DNA of 64,000 bases from CALLPQ01 sp039819545 (GCA_039819545.1 JBCBRS010000014.1:1-64000); one strand, 5' to 3'. Shown: positions 1 through 7,558, numbered from the stretch's first letter. Translations and numbers: made by a program. Notes: generated from the letters alone by a model not told the origin.

Positions 1-336
1 TTTGCTGAGACTTTCACGGCACTCCGCGTGCTGTTCAAGCCCCATGAAAAAGGGCTGATCCTCAAACATGATACCGATACGAACTACTATCTGGAGGAAA
101 CCAAAACCGGAAAAAAACCTCAGATGTTTGGCGCGGTTCAGATCAAAAAGAATTATGTGAGCGTCCACCTCATGCCGGTCTATTGCGAGCCCAGCCTGCT
201 TGACGGTATGAGCGATGCCTTACGTAAACGCATGCAGGGAAAATCCTGTTTTAATTTCAAATCACCGGACGAGGTCCCTGCAAAAGAGCTCAGCACCTTG
301 ATCGCCAAAAGCGCGGCGTGGCTAGCGGTGCAATAG
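1..336 (+). CDS. conserved hypothetical protein, 5' end outside the window
   Basis: The frame is open from base 1, so the gene starts upstream of the window; a GTG at 28 is internal and has no ribosome site. About 111 residues are visible. The protein is soluble, with no membrane segment. The middle (HLMPVY, then a KKRMQGKSCFNF-like stretch seen here as RKRMQGKSCFNF) resembles small uncharacterised bacterial proteins of the DUF1801/YdhG-like kind, but I cannot assign it firmly. It ends 72 bp before the first tRNA-Arg fragment, so it is probably the last gene of the original chromosome left of the integrated elements. No function is inferred. Confidence 0.6.
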   Translation, partial: FAETFTALRVLFKPHEKGLILKHDTDTNYYLEETKTGKKPQMFGAVQIKKNYVSVHLMPVYCEPSLLDGMSDALRKRMQGKSCFNFKSPDEVPAKELSTLIAKSAAWLAVQ

Positions 337-667
337 CTGCCGAATGCAATAAATAAAACACTGTGCTATCTGAACTATATGTAACGAGAAAATCTGTATA
401 CAAACCATTAGCGTCCCCGACAGGATTCGAACCTGTGGCCTCCAGATTAGGAAAATCAAGTACTGAGTGTTACGCAAATATTTTGTCGTGTTTGGTCATA
501 TAAAACAATACCTTAATAAGTCTCTACACGCCATAGTTTACCGCCAGATACCGCCAAAAGTGGTTGCTATATGGTAGCTCGGTCGTCTTTTCGGGTCTTA
601 AGACAATGAGGATACAACCGGCAGATGAGCGGTCGGATAACGAAATCGCGGGTTGATTCCGCGCTAC
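337..667. other. non-coding stretch holding the left attachment site
   Basis: No convincing gene is seen. Besides the tRNA fragment at 409-453 it holds AAAATCTGTATA at 389-400, which recurs at 6615-6626 beside the second fragment, so the similarity runs past the tRNA end. Near 540 the heptamer TACCGCC occurs twice, three bases apart; it could be an integrase arm site or chance. The open frames that run from here into the array are artefacts of the repeats. Confidence 0.5.
409..453 (-). repeat. attachment site remnant 1: 3' half of tRNA-Arg(CCT)
   Basis: On the minus strand this reads as a tRNA-Arg(CCT) from the anticodon to the 3' end. Bases 411-453 are identical to 6644-6686. The CCA end has become CTA (base 410). 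The sequence to its right does not supply the 5' half of a tRNA, so this is not a gene but the host half displaced by integration. It would pair perfectly with the 5' acceptor strand GTCCCCG that is now at 20155-20161, which supports its being the original chromosomal half. Confidence 0.85.
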
Positions 668-1690
668 CAGGGCAGGTCATTTGGGATAGAAGAGTGCTAC
701 AACCTCAAAACCCAAACGAAAACGACCCAGCGTGTTGCGGTTGGTCCGGCTTTTCCAGAGTGCTACAACGCGCGATGGGAAACCAAAGTCTCGAAGCTTG
801 TTGCGGTTGGTCCGGCTTTTCCAGAGTGCTACAACCGCTCGCGTCGTTGTTCAAGGGCCAGCGTGGTTGCGGTTGGTCCGGCTTTTCCAGAGTGCTACAA
901 CTCGCGTGCGCAGACCTCAAACCAAGCACCAGTTGCGGTTGGTCCGGCTTTTCCAGAGTGCTACAACGCCGACCGCTGCGAGCCCCATCGCTAATCCGTT
1001 GCGGTTGGTCCGGCTTTTCCAGAGTGCTACAACTTAAGCTTGACGCGAACTTCGGTCATTTGGTTGCGGTTGGCCCGGCTTTTCCAGAGTGCTACAACAG
1101 CCCGCAGCATGACCCACGAAAACGCCAGGTTGCGGTTGGTCCGGCTTTTCCAGAGTGCTACAACATAAGACGCTGGTTCCACGTCGTTACTTTGGTTGCG
1201 GTTGGTCCGGCTTTTCCAGAGTGCTACAACATCGGTGAAACCACTTGCCTTGAATGCAGGTTGCGGTTGGTCCGGCTTTTCCAGAGTGCTACAACACGCG
1301 CCAACACCAGCAAATGGTCGTACGCGTTGCGGTTGGTCCGGCTTTTCCAGAGTGCTACAACCTTAAGCGCTGCATCAAGTGCCTCTTTTTGGTTGCGGTT
1401 GGTCCGGCTTTTCCAGAGTGCTACAACGCATATCGGCTGTTGCACGGCCTTGAAGCTGTTGCGGTTGGTCCGGCTTTTCCAGAGTGCTACAACGACCGTT
1501 TTGATTTAGAAGCGCGTTACCAGTTGCGGTTGGTCCGGCTTTTCCAGAGTGCTACAACCACGCGGCCCCCACATCATGTAGCGTTGCCGTTGCGGTTGGT
1601 CCGGCTTTTCCAGAGTGCTACAACGCGCGATATTAGGAAGCAAATTCGTGAGCAGTTGCGGTTGGTCCGGCTTTTCCAGAGTGCTACAAC
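668..1690 (+). CRISPR. type II-C CRISPR array, 15 full repeats plus one degenerate, 15 spacers
   Basis: Fifteen 36-bp repeats (begin GTTGCGGTTGG, end GAGTGCTACAAC) start at 734, 800, 866, 932, 998, 1063, 1129, 1195, 1260, 1326, 1392, 1458, 1523, 1589 and 1655. Spacers are 29-30 bp. The repeat at 1063 has one change (T to C at repeat base 12). A degenerate repeat at 668-703 keeps only its last 13 bases. The tracrRNA anti-repeat shows that the plus strand is the crRNA strand, so the array runs against the cas operon, as in the Neisseria meningitidis II-C locus. Spacers at 770-799, 902-931 and 1099-1128 match the adjacent prophage at 24/30. The other twelve gave no convincing match in the window. 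Confidence 0.98.
741..769 (+). promoter_or_regulatory. candidate promoter inside each CRISPR repeat (first full repeat shown)
   Basis: Within the repeat, TTGGTC (741-746) and TACAAC (764-769) are 17 bp apart, and TG at 761-762 makes an extended -10. In N. meningitidis II-C arrays each repeat ends in an extended -10 box (TGCTACAAT) that drives crRNA synthesis from the next spacer. The same arrangement here, one base different, suggests crRNAs are transcribed individually on the plus strand. The -35 match is weak; this is inference by analogy. Confidence 0.5.
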
Positions 1691-1763
1691 TGCTGTGGTG
1701 ATAAGGCATTGAAAAGGTTCAAGATTTTGCTTTTGAAATCTGATTTTTTCATGCCTTTTCACC
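1691..1763. other. array-cas2 junction, candidate spacer insertion end
   Basis: This 73-bp A/T-rich gap separates the last perfect repeat from the cas2 stop codon. All fifteen intact repeats end here, while the opposite end carries the degenerate repeat. That fits new spacers being added on this side, but a II-C leader cannot be defined from one sequence. Transcripts from the array and from cas9-cas1-cas2 converge here. Confidence 0.4.
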
Positions 1764-2105
1764 TCAAAACATCACAAATTGATCGGGATTTTCGCGCGTA
1801 TCCTGGCGCCTCCGACCGCGTAGCGACACAATATCGGCGTATTGTCGGTCGGTAAACTGCAGTATATCGACCTTTCCTTCCGGTGGGACGTTACGCTTGA
1901 TGCGCTCAATGATTGGTGAACTTTCGGCTCTGCCGGTCGTGTGACGCAAATACACCGAATATTGGGACATCACGAAACTTTCGTCCAATAAGAAGTCACG
2001 AAACTGGCTATAGGCTTTACGTTCCTCCCGCGTGCCGGTTGGCAAATCAAATAAAACCATAATCCACATATGCTGATAGGCCGAAAGATGGGTCAGCGCC
2101 CTCAC
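1764..2105 (-). CDS. cas2: CRISPR-associated endoribonuclease Cas2
   Basis: A 113-residue protein with the Cas2 ferredoxin-like pattern: beta strand 1 with the conserved aspartate (VLFDLPTGTREER, residues 17-29), then QYSVYLR and the C-terminal ILQFTDRQY strand. Cas2 forms the core of the Cas1-Cas2 integrase that inserts new spacers. The start overlaps the cas1 stop by four bases (ATGA), so the two are translationally coupled and are the last genes of a cas9-cas1-cas2 operon read towards the array. Length and position are normal for type II-C. Confidence 0.97.
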   Translation of the reverse strand: MRALTHLSAYQHMWIMVLFDLPTGTREERKAYSQFRDFLLDESFVMSQYSVYLRHTTGRAESSPIIERIKRNVPPEGKVDILQFTDRQYADIVSLRGRRRQDTRENPDQFVMF

Positions 2106-3043
2106 ACCGCCATCCCCCCTGACGGAAGGGCGAGCCCGTCGGGCAGCACAAGTGTTTTCGTCTCACCCAAACACAAGCGTGCAAAACTCTGACACAGGCG
2201 ATCAAGACAGGTTTGTACCGGACTTGCGCCAGTCTCCCCGTTCAGATCGCGGGACAGGACACGAACAATCGCCGCCTTACGATCCCGATCAAGATCCGGC
2301 AACGGACCATCTTCTTTCAGGGCAAGCCGATGCACTGTCAGGTCAACGAATGGGCGAAAGGGTTCCATGAGGTCAGACGTCAAACGCAGAGCCTCGCCCC
2401 GGCTTTTGTGGTGTACCGACAAACTTGGATGTAATCCTGAGGCTAGAACGCTGCGTGCAGCGCCTGCGCGTAGCACCGCGTACCCATAATTCAACCAGCC
2501 ATTTAGATTACCCGAAATCGCATCGCTGTCTGCTGATCGTGTAAAAGATTCATCAATTGAATGCATTAAGCGCGGCCAATATTTTCGCGCCGCTTGTGCC
2601 TCAAGATTATCCGGGTCACCGGATTTTACGGTTTTCGCCATGCGGTGAAGGTCGGCGGCATTCTCGCCCTCAGCCTCCAGAACCTCGGCCTGAGCTCGTA
2701 TCTTTGCGGATATCAGCGTTTTCCAGACTTGTTTCTTTCTGGGTAAGGATAATTTTCCCTGTCCTTCAATAATGTGGCCCTGCGCATGATGGCCCGAAAC
2801 CGGCCAGACAATTGAGGCCGGGGCCTGATCGGGACCACACAAAACAACGGGAATGTTTTCCGCGGCTAAGCGCGCTGCCAAGTTTAGCGATAGCGAAGCA
2901 CCATAGCCCCGCACAATCAGGGCGCCGATATCGGGCAAACCGATTCGTCCGATTTCCGACCCATCTTTGAACAGCCTTACAAACCCTCGGGTCAGTGATA
3001 GGTGAATGCCATCAGTGGCAATCTCCACTATCCGATTTTGCAT
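2102..3043 (-). CDS. cas1: CRISPR-associated integrase Cas1
   Basis: A 313-residue type II Cas1. The likely metal ligands are visible: Glu in GDPDNLEAQAARKYW (about 150), His in LHPSLSVHHKS (about 207) and acidic residues in TSDLMEPFRPFVD (about 222). With Cas2 it captures and integrates protospacers; in type II, Cas9 and tracrRNA usually help choose those with a PAM. It lies 51 bp after cas9 with the same orientation and overlaps cas2. Nothing suggests inactivation, so the array should be able to acquire spacers. There is no csn2 or cas4, which makes the subtype II-C. Confidence 0.97.
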   Translation of the reverse strand: MQNRIVEIATDGIHLSLTRGFVRLFKDGSEIGRIGLPDIGALIVRGYGASLSLNLAARLAAENIPVVLCGPDQAPASIVWPVSGHHAQGHIIEGQGKLSLPRKKQVWKTLISAKIRAQAEVLEAEGENAADLHRMAKTVKSGDPDNLEAQAARKYWPRLMHSIDESFTRSADSDAISGNLNGWLNYGYAVLRAGAARSVLASGLHPSLSVHHKSRGEALRLTSDLMEPFRPFVDLTVHRLALKEDGPLPDLDRDRKAAIVRVLSRDLNGETGASPVQTCLDRLCQSFARLCLGETKTLVLPDGLALPSGGMAV

Positions 3044-3094
3044 TTCAGCCTCCCCAGCTTCATGGGGACCGTTTGCAAGGATTATGCCTGAAGG

Positions 3095-6000
3095 TCAGCC
3101 ATTGTGGCGGGATATGTGTCCTGATGGTGAAACTGTCACAAAGTTTGCACTTGCCCGTTGAAGAGAAGACGGGGCCTTGAAAATGTAATTCAGCGGCCCG
3201 TCCCCTTTGTAGCCTTTTCTGGTTCTTCCATCCGCATTTGCTTCGAAATGCTCGTACATCGCCACCTTACCGGGCGTTATGTATCCCACAACAACAATGG
3301 TACGCCCACCGTCCGGCCCATCAATCTCAAGCATATCACCTTTGCGCAAACGCATGATCAGGGGCGTGCCGTCCGCTCGGTTCTTTTTACGCCACCAGTC
3401 CGTGTCTGCCTGGGCCCGCTGATAGGCCTGAAATGTGGTAATAACCTCGCCGGTCCATTTGCCTTTTTCGTCCGCATAGATATCGTAACAATAGTTCCCG
3501 TCACCTTTGTATGCTTTGTGATGCTCGCCCCTTTGTCCATGGGTAATTGTAACGAAGCTCGAATTTTTCATCGGCGTGTGAATACGCACACGGCGTACCG
3601 GTGGCCGCATGGCTTCTGCGGTGTTGAGTAACGCCTCGGTGAATCCTTTGCCAGTGAGGCCCTGAGTTTCGGCCTGCAACCGCCCACGAATGGCAGGATC
3701 AACGATCTGATCCAAATCAGTCGCCTTGGAGAGCGCATCCAATGGCTTGCGCGTGACAAGCATGGTGTGCTCTTTCTTTGGCTGAATATCGGTGATCCCG
3801 TAAGCCGTATCATTGTGCATCGCATCCTGAAAACCATGGTCAGGTTTGTGCGAAACAGTTAATTTCCTCAGGCGATCTTCCAGCGAATTTCGATAGCGTT
3901 TCAGGGGTTCTGCCATTTCGGCCATGATATCGTGGTGCGCAACTCGGTCTTCGGTTTTGGCCAGGTCTGCGGCATTTTTGACCATGGATCGATCTGTCAT
4001 GGCCACCACAAAAGCATCCACAGCATGGTGACGATGGTCCGTGCGATCTTTACGATTGCCGCCGGTGAGACCTGTCAGCGTATTTAAACCGGCATGATGG
4101 CGCAGGTCCGCCGTCAATTGTCCGGGTACAGCCCAGACACGCTGCCTTGATCCGGCAAGTCCCTGATCGCCATAAAGGGCTTCAACAAAGGTCTTACCCA
4201 GCCGGGCGATGTAACGCGTATCATTCAATTGCCGCGCCAGAAAATCACCGCCGCGTTCCGCCCATTTGTCCATCGCGTCTGGGGCAAATCGCCAGGCTTT
4301 GCTTTTCAGTTGTGCTGCACGCTGACCAATCGCTTCCCAGTTAAAGTCACCCGGACTATGGCCAAACGCCTCCGCGGGGGATTGGTTTTTCTTGACGCGG
4401 TTTGCCTCGCGCTTGGCCAGCACCTTGTTGGCAAAACTATCATCAAGAGTGCGCGAAAGGGGTAGAATATGCTCGACTTCGACATCGTCGGAGAAAAGCT
4501 CGCTCTTACTGATTGTCTCACCAGAAAACACGCAAACAGCGGTACCATCGAAGGCTTGTAATGCTTCTTCATAAAGGCGCAGCTTCAACCGATTTTTGTA
4601 GGAGTCTGCAACTTTTTGTTTTTCCAATTCGGCGCGGCGCTCATCATTTGCAGTCTGGTTTTTGGTTTGCAGTTTTTCGAGGTCTCGCAACCCTCGGTCC
4701 GATAGGGGAAGATCCCGGGCAAGCTCAAGCACCACCTCTTCTGGCGGGCCATAGCGTTTTATCAGATCATTGATCACCTTGCGCAATTCGTTCAAAGCAA
4801 CGTGTACGGTGGGGTTAGCGATCTTGCCGTGCTTTTCCTCAACATTCTTCGGATCGTCTTTTTCGAAAGCAGTATGGCGGCTTAACACCTCGCCATAGTA
4901 AGGTAGGACCTCGTCATAGACTACGCCATCGCCCAGTGGCCGATGATCGCCAAATGCTTCATTTGCCGCTTCGTCATACCGGTTTCCCCGTTCCATCAGC
5001 GGGGTCAACCGCGCCATTGCTGCAAGGGAGAGTTTGCTATGCCCATCAGGCAGGCGGGCATCGAAAACAGCGCGAGCCTGCGGCTTATCGATTTTGTAGG
5101 TCTCCATGCACCACGGCCCAAAATCCTCAAATTCCTCTGCATCGAGAAGCGTCGTGATGATCGCGTCCTGATCGTCTCGCGAAAGGTCGAACCAGACCTG
5201 CCCCCACAATTCATCCCTCATCATCATTGCGGCGGTTAAATCGCCCACAAGGTGTGCACGTTTCGGTGACTCCAGATTGAATCGCTGTGAGTCTGGAATA
5301 TTCAATTGTTTACGAATTGCCCTGAAAGTTCGCTGGGCGGACTTCGACGATGGCTTGCGCAAAAAGTCGATCAGTTTCCTTTGCTCATCTTGCGTCAGGA
5401 ACCGGCTTTTCTCCCCAATCGCACTGGTTTGCAGATTATTTACTTCCTGCAGTATACGGAAATAATGCGTTGTTGGCATTGCTTTCGCGGCGCGAGGTTC
5501 TCTTTCAAGAAATGTACATTTGCCAGCCTGTTGCGCTTTCAGGGGGCGTTGATCCTCGATGACGTGGCGCACTGTGTCGCGCGCGGCGTCTGTCATCAAG
5601 TCTGGATGATAGGCGGCCTGCGCTGTCCAGATTTCGTCAAACTCATCGAGAATAAGAGCGCGCGAGGGATAATAGTCATAGGCCATCTTTGTACCCACCA
5701 TTTGGGCACGCACGCGAGCCCCAGGAAGCGCTTTGCGTTGACCGGGGGGTGAGGCGTTGTTTTCTTCCAACACGGTCAGACGTTGCTTGCCGAACAGCTC
5801 ACCCAGGGTGCGCGCGCCTGATGATGTCATCTTTTCGCGCGCTTTTTTGATTGCGTCGAACATTGCGCCGTCTTCGGCCTTGTCCGTTTTGCGGTTTGAT
5901 TTGAAGCCCCGACGTTCCTGCAGATGAAAAAGCGCGCGCCCCACGTCGAATGGATCAAGCCGTTCATCCAGCGCGCGCGCGCGCAATATCCACGGGTCAA

Positions 6001-6301
6001 GAGCTTGCAGTTGTTTTCGCTCTCGGTCATCCGCGGGAAACAGGCGGGTTTCTGTCAGGACACGGAGCATAGAGCGCCCGCGCATCAAGCGTCGATCCCG
6101 ATTGCGTCGGGCCGAGCGCGGCCCTCGGCGTTGCGCCGCATTAGATGATTTATCTTTTGGATTGCGCGCATCTGAAAAAATACGGACACCAAGGTCAATC
6201 AATGGGCCTGTCGATAGCGCACCGTTACCTCCATCCCGCATTTGAACAGCAGCCCAACCTAATGAATTGGTGCCAAGGTCAATTCCCAATCGGTATTTCA
6301 T
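3095..6301 (-). CDS. cas9: type II-C Cas9, RNA-guided DNA endonuclease
   Basis: A 1068-residue Cas9, the compact II-C size. RuvC-I is at the N-terminus (GIDLGTNSLGW, Asp8), followed by an arginine-rich bridge helix (about 56-76), an alpha lobe, RuvC-II (VVLELARD, Glu526), HNH (VEVEHILPLSR, His611) and RuvC-III (DHRHHAVDAF, Asp762). The C-terminal third is the PAM-interacting part. All catalytic residues are intact, so double-strand cleavage is expected. The tracrRNA is divergent, 60 bp upstream; cas1 and cas2 follow. Three spacer matches in the adjacent prophage suggest an NGNNAYAR-like PAM read 3' of the protospacer. A truncated ORF or decay is not seen. Confidence 0.98.
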   Translation of the reverse strand: MKYRLGIDLGTNSLGWAAVQMRDGGNGALSTGPLIDLGVRIFSDARNPKDKSSNAAQRRGPRSARRNRDRRLMRGRSMLRVLTETRLFPADDRERKQLQALDPWILRARALDERLDPFDVGRALFHLQERRGFKSNRKTDKAEDGAMFDAIKKAREKMTSSGARTLGELFGKQRLTVLEENNASPPGQRKALPGARVRAQMVGTKMAYDYYPSRALILDEFDEIWTAQAAYHPDLMTDAARDTVRHVIEDQRPLKAQQAGKCTFLEREPRAAKAMPTTHYFRILQEVNNLQTSAIGEKSRFLTQDEQRKLIDFLRKPSSKSAQRTFRAIRKQLNIPDSQRFNLESPKRAHLVGDLTAAMMMRDELWGQVWFDLSRDDQDAIITTLLDAEEFEDFGPWCMETYKIDKPQARAVFDARLPDGHSKLSLAAMARLTPLMERGNRYDEAANEAFGDHRPLGDGVVYDEVLPYYGEVLSRHTAFEKDDPKNVEEKHGKIANPTVHVALNELRKVINDLIKRYGPPEEVVLELARDLPLSDRGLRDLEKLQTKNQTANDERRAELEKQKVADSYKNRLKLRLYEEALQAFDGTAVCVFSGETISKSELFSDDVEVEHILPLSRTLDDSFANKVLAKREANRVKKNQSPAEAFGHSPGDFNWEAIGQRAAQLKSKAWRFAPDAMDKWAERGGDFLARQLNDTRYIARLGKTFVEALYGDQGLAGSRQRVWAVPGQLTADLRHHAGLNTLTGLTGGNRKDRTDHRHHAVDAFVVAMTDRSMVKNAADLAKTEDRVAHHDIMAEMAEPLKRYRNSLEDRLRKLTVSHKPDHGFQDAMHNDTAYGITDIQPKKEHTMLVTRKPLDALSKATDLDQIVDPAIRGRLQAETQGLTGKGFTEALLNTAEAMRPPVRRVRIHTPMKNSSFVTITHGQRGEHHKAYKGDGNYCYDIYADEKGKWTGEVITTFQAYQRAQADTDWWRKKNRADGTPLIMRLRKGDMLEIDGPDGGRTIVVVGYITPGKVAMYEHFEANADGRTRKGYKGDGPLNYIFKAPSSLQRASANFVTVSPSGHISRHNG

Positions 6302-6327
6302 ATTTCCCCATCGATTTCAGTATCCCG

Positions 6328-6356
6328 TTGTGTTCTGAGAAAGTATGGGGTATTCC
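6328..6356 (+). promoter_or_regulatory. possible tracrRNA promoter
   Basis: TTGTGT (6328-6333) and TATTCC (6351-6356) are 17 bp apart and would start transcription near 6363-6365, just before the anti-repeat. Each hexamer matches the consensus at only about three of six bases, so this is a positional guess. It sits in the short divergent region between cas9 and the tracrRNA. Confidence 0.3.
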
Positions 6357-6363
6357 TTCAACA

Positions 6364-6452
6364 CATTTCAAGCACTCTGGATAAGTCGGACTTTCCGTTA
6401 ACAAGAACGAAAGTTCACGAAATGTAAGGGCGAGCCACGGCTCGCCCTTTTC
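6364..6452 (+). ncRNA. tracrRNA of the type II-C system
   Basis: Bases 6371-6402 are complementary to almost the whole CRISPR repeat: 27 of the first 31 repeat bases pair, counting one G-U near the lower end and one in the middle, with a UUU/UUG internal bulge and one U-U mismatch. Directly after comes a small hairpin GAAC-GAAA-GTTC (6405-6416) in the place of the Cas9 nexus, then a 9-bp GC-rich stem with a T tract (6428-6451). This is the standard II-C order of anti-repeat, nexus and terminator. It is transcribed away from cas9. The 5' end is uncertain by several bases. It fixes the crRNA strand as plus. Confidence 0.9.
6426..6451 (+). terminator. rho-independent terminator of the tracrRNA
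   Basis: A perfect stem GGGCGAGCC (6428-6436) with GGCTCGCCC (6439-6447), followed by TTTT (6448-6451); preceding AA can extend the stem. In the RNA this is also the 3' hairpin bound by Cas9. Confidence 0.9.
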
Positions 6453-6551
6453 CGTTATCGCGGCAATCTATCAATCGGCGCAATCTCGACGCTTCGGCTA
6501 ATCGTGCGAAGCTATATTTCCGTGGCGACAGCACAAAAGGTCTGAATAGGT

Positions 6552-7058
6552 TCACGCTATTTTGTGATTGCTTATTGGTAGCTTGCTGAGAATTATTTGA
6601 AAAATTTGCAATTCAAAATCTGTATAACGGATCGAAATCATTGGCGTCCCCGACAGGATTCGAACCTGTGGCCTCCAGATTAGGAATAAGACGCTCTGTT
6701 TTACACGGCTCTGGTTGTCATCGATCGGCGCCGTTCGCGTGTCGATTGTTCCGATCGGAGCCAGCCCCAAAACAATGGCCGCCGCCATGCCGGTGAGTAA
6801 TTTCAAAATAGACTTGTAGTGATCGCCAGCTCGCGAGGATCCAGCGCGCCAAATATTGAGACGTAAAAGTGCAACCTGTTCGTCTTCGCCAGCCAGTTTT
6901 GCTATCGCAATCATTGTCTCGTCTTTTGGCATAGTCCGGCCGCTTCGAAGCTGGTTTATCGGGCCGCACGTTATGCCGAGGTTCCGGGCAAGCTCTCGAT
7001 CCGACTTAAAATTGCGTGCTGATTTTGCTGCATCCATGTAATCTTGAACGGACTTCAT
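6552..7058 (-). CDS. prophage HTH regulator with membrane segment, C-terminus crossing the att core
   Basis: The N-terminal 65 residues form a helix-turn-helix (DRELARNLGITCGPINQLRSG) like small phage regulators of the DUF3693 kind. A membrane segment follows (about 83-102). The start at 7058 has AAGAGG six bases upstream. The reading frame then runs through the att core; its last 50 or so residues (from IWRPQVRILSG) are translated from the tRNA fragment and island DNA. In the excised circle the same frame would continue through the phage copy of the tRNA half and stop at 20022. The protein is therefore predicted to have different tails before and after integration. Its role as repressor is inferred from position and strand. 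Confidence 0.65.
   Translation of the reverse strand: MKSVQDYMDAAKSARNFKSDRELARNLGITCGPINQLRSGRTMPKDETMIAIAKLAGEDEQVALLRLNIWRAGSSRAGDHYKSILKLLTGMAAAIVLGLAPIGTIDTRTAPIDDNQSRVKQSVLFLIWRPQVRILSGTPMISIRYTDFELQIFQIILSKLPISNHKIA
6642..6687 (-). repeat. attachment site remnant 2: 3' half of tRNA-Arg(CCT)
   Basis: A second 3' half of tRNA-Arg(CCT), with intact CCA (6642-6644 as TGG). It shares 43 bp with the remnant at 411-453, and 16 bp (6672-6687) with the anticodon part of the intact tRNA (20115-20130). Those 16 bp are the common core of the prophage ends. It is both the right end of the CRISPR-Cas island and the left end of the prophage. Without a 5' half it is not a working tRNA gene. Confidence 0.88.
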
Positions 7059-7163
7059 ATTAACCTCTTGTTAACCATTCGAGCCAGATGGTGCTTGAAA
7101 CGCCTCGCAAATCACTTTGGTGGTTCACGAGGCGGATCGAAAACCGGAGGCTCTTACGTGACG

Positions 7164-7556
7164 TTATCCAACCCAATATACCAAAAACGTACCCACCAGG
7201 CCCGCCAGCCCGATAAGGCCAGTGTGCGTGTTTGCCCATTGGCTGATCATCGGTATGCAGCGCGATTGCGTCGGCGCCGGGCGCCACGGGGCCACAAGTT
7301 TCGTTTCATGCGGCCGCCAGTCCTGCGGGCCTGCGGTCACGGGTTCGGTGGGAATAGTAATGACTTTGGGCGCGCCTGGCCTGTCGTCCGGGCACGCGTC
7401 GATGACGGCCCGCTTTACGCTTACATTGTGCATAGGTTTTTGTGCATGTCCTTTGCCGGTGTTGGCGTCGCCGGTGGTGGGGTGCGACCCGCCACCGGCA
7501 CTCAATTTCGAAACGATAGGCCGGACTCGGCAAAAAATGCAAGCCGGAGGGCTCAT
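7164..7556 (-). CDS. small prophage protein with C-terminal membrane segment
   Basis: A 130-residue frame on the same strand as the regulator, with codon use like its neighbours and a C-terminal hydrophobic stretch (GLIGLAGLVGTFLVYWVG). The plus-strand frames over the same DNA read as low-complexity arginine-rich text and look spurious. The start is uncertain; a start at residue 42 (position 7433) would leave room for the promoter of the plus-strand early genes, which begin at 7559. I do not recognise the protein. With the regulator it may form a short leftward operon. Confidence 0.45.
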   Translation of the reverse strand: MSPPACIFCRVRPIVSKLSAGGGSHPTTGDANTGKGHAQKPMHNVSVKRAVIDACPDDRPGAPKVITIPTEPVTAGPQDWRPHETKLVAPWRPAPTQSRCIPMISQWANTHTGLIGLAGLVGTFLVYWVG

Positions 7557-7558
7557 TG

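Larger units (their letters stand above)
411..6686. mobile_element. CRISPR-Cas island bounded by tRNA-Arg 3'-half direct repeats
   Basis: A 6.2-kb segment is flanked by 43-bp identical direct repeats of the tRNA-Arg(CCT) 3' half. It contains only the CRISPR array, cas2, cas1, cas9 and the tracrRNA. No integrase, transposase or replication gene is present. Repeats of this kind are the usual footprint of a tyrosine-integrase element in a tRNA gene. I infer that the CRISPR-Cas locus arrived as, or inside, such an element that has since lost its recombinase, or that is moved in trans. The prophage to the right uses the same site and carries an integrase. Confidence 0.65.

Noticed and set aside
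409..453. A tRNA-Arg gene on the minus strand
   Set aside because: Only the 3' half is present and the CCA is mutated; it is an attachment remnant.
968..997. Possible match of this spacer to the regulator's membrane segment (6750-6779)
   Set aside because: Only 18 of 30 bases agree and the flank (CGCCGCCA) fits the PAM pattern poorly; not distinguishable from chance.
1296..1325. Weak resemblance of this spacer to the gene at 8136-8636 (LLVLAR against LLDLAR)
   Set aside because: 16 of 30 bases only.
1559..1588. Possible match of this spacer to the spike gene near 17150 (YMMWGP against YCMGP)
   Set aside because: Needs a gap and is poor elsewhere.
625..1762. Several open frames on both strands across the CRISPR array
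   Set aside because: They are periodic translations of the 36-bp repeat (for example VAVGPAFPECYN and CSTLEKPDQPQ), not genes.
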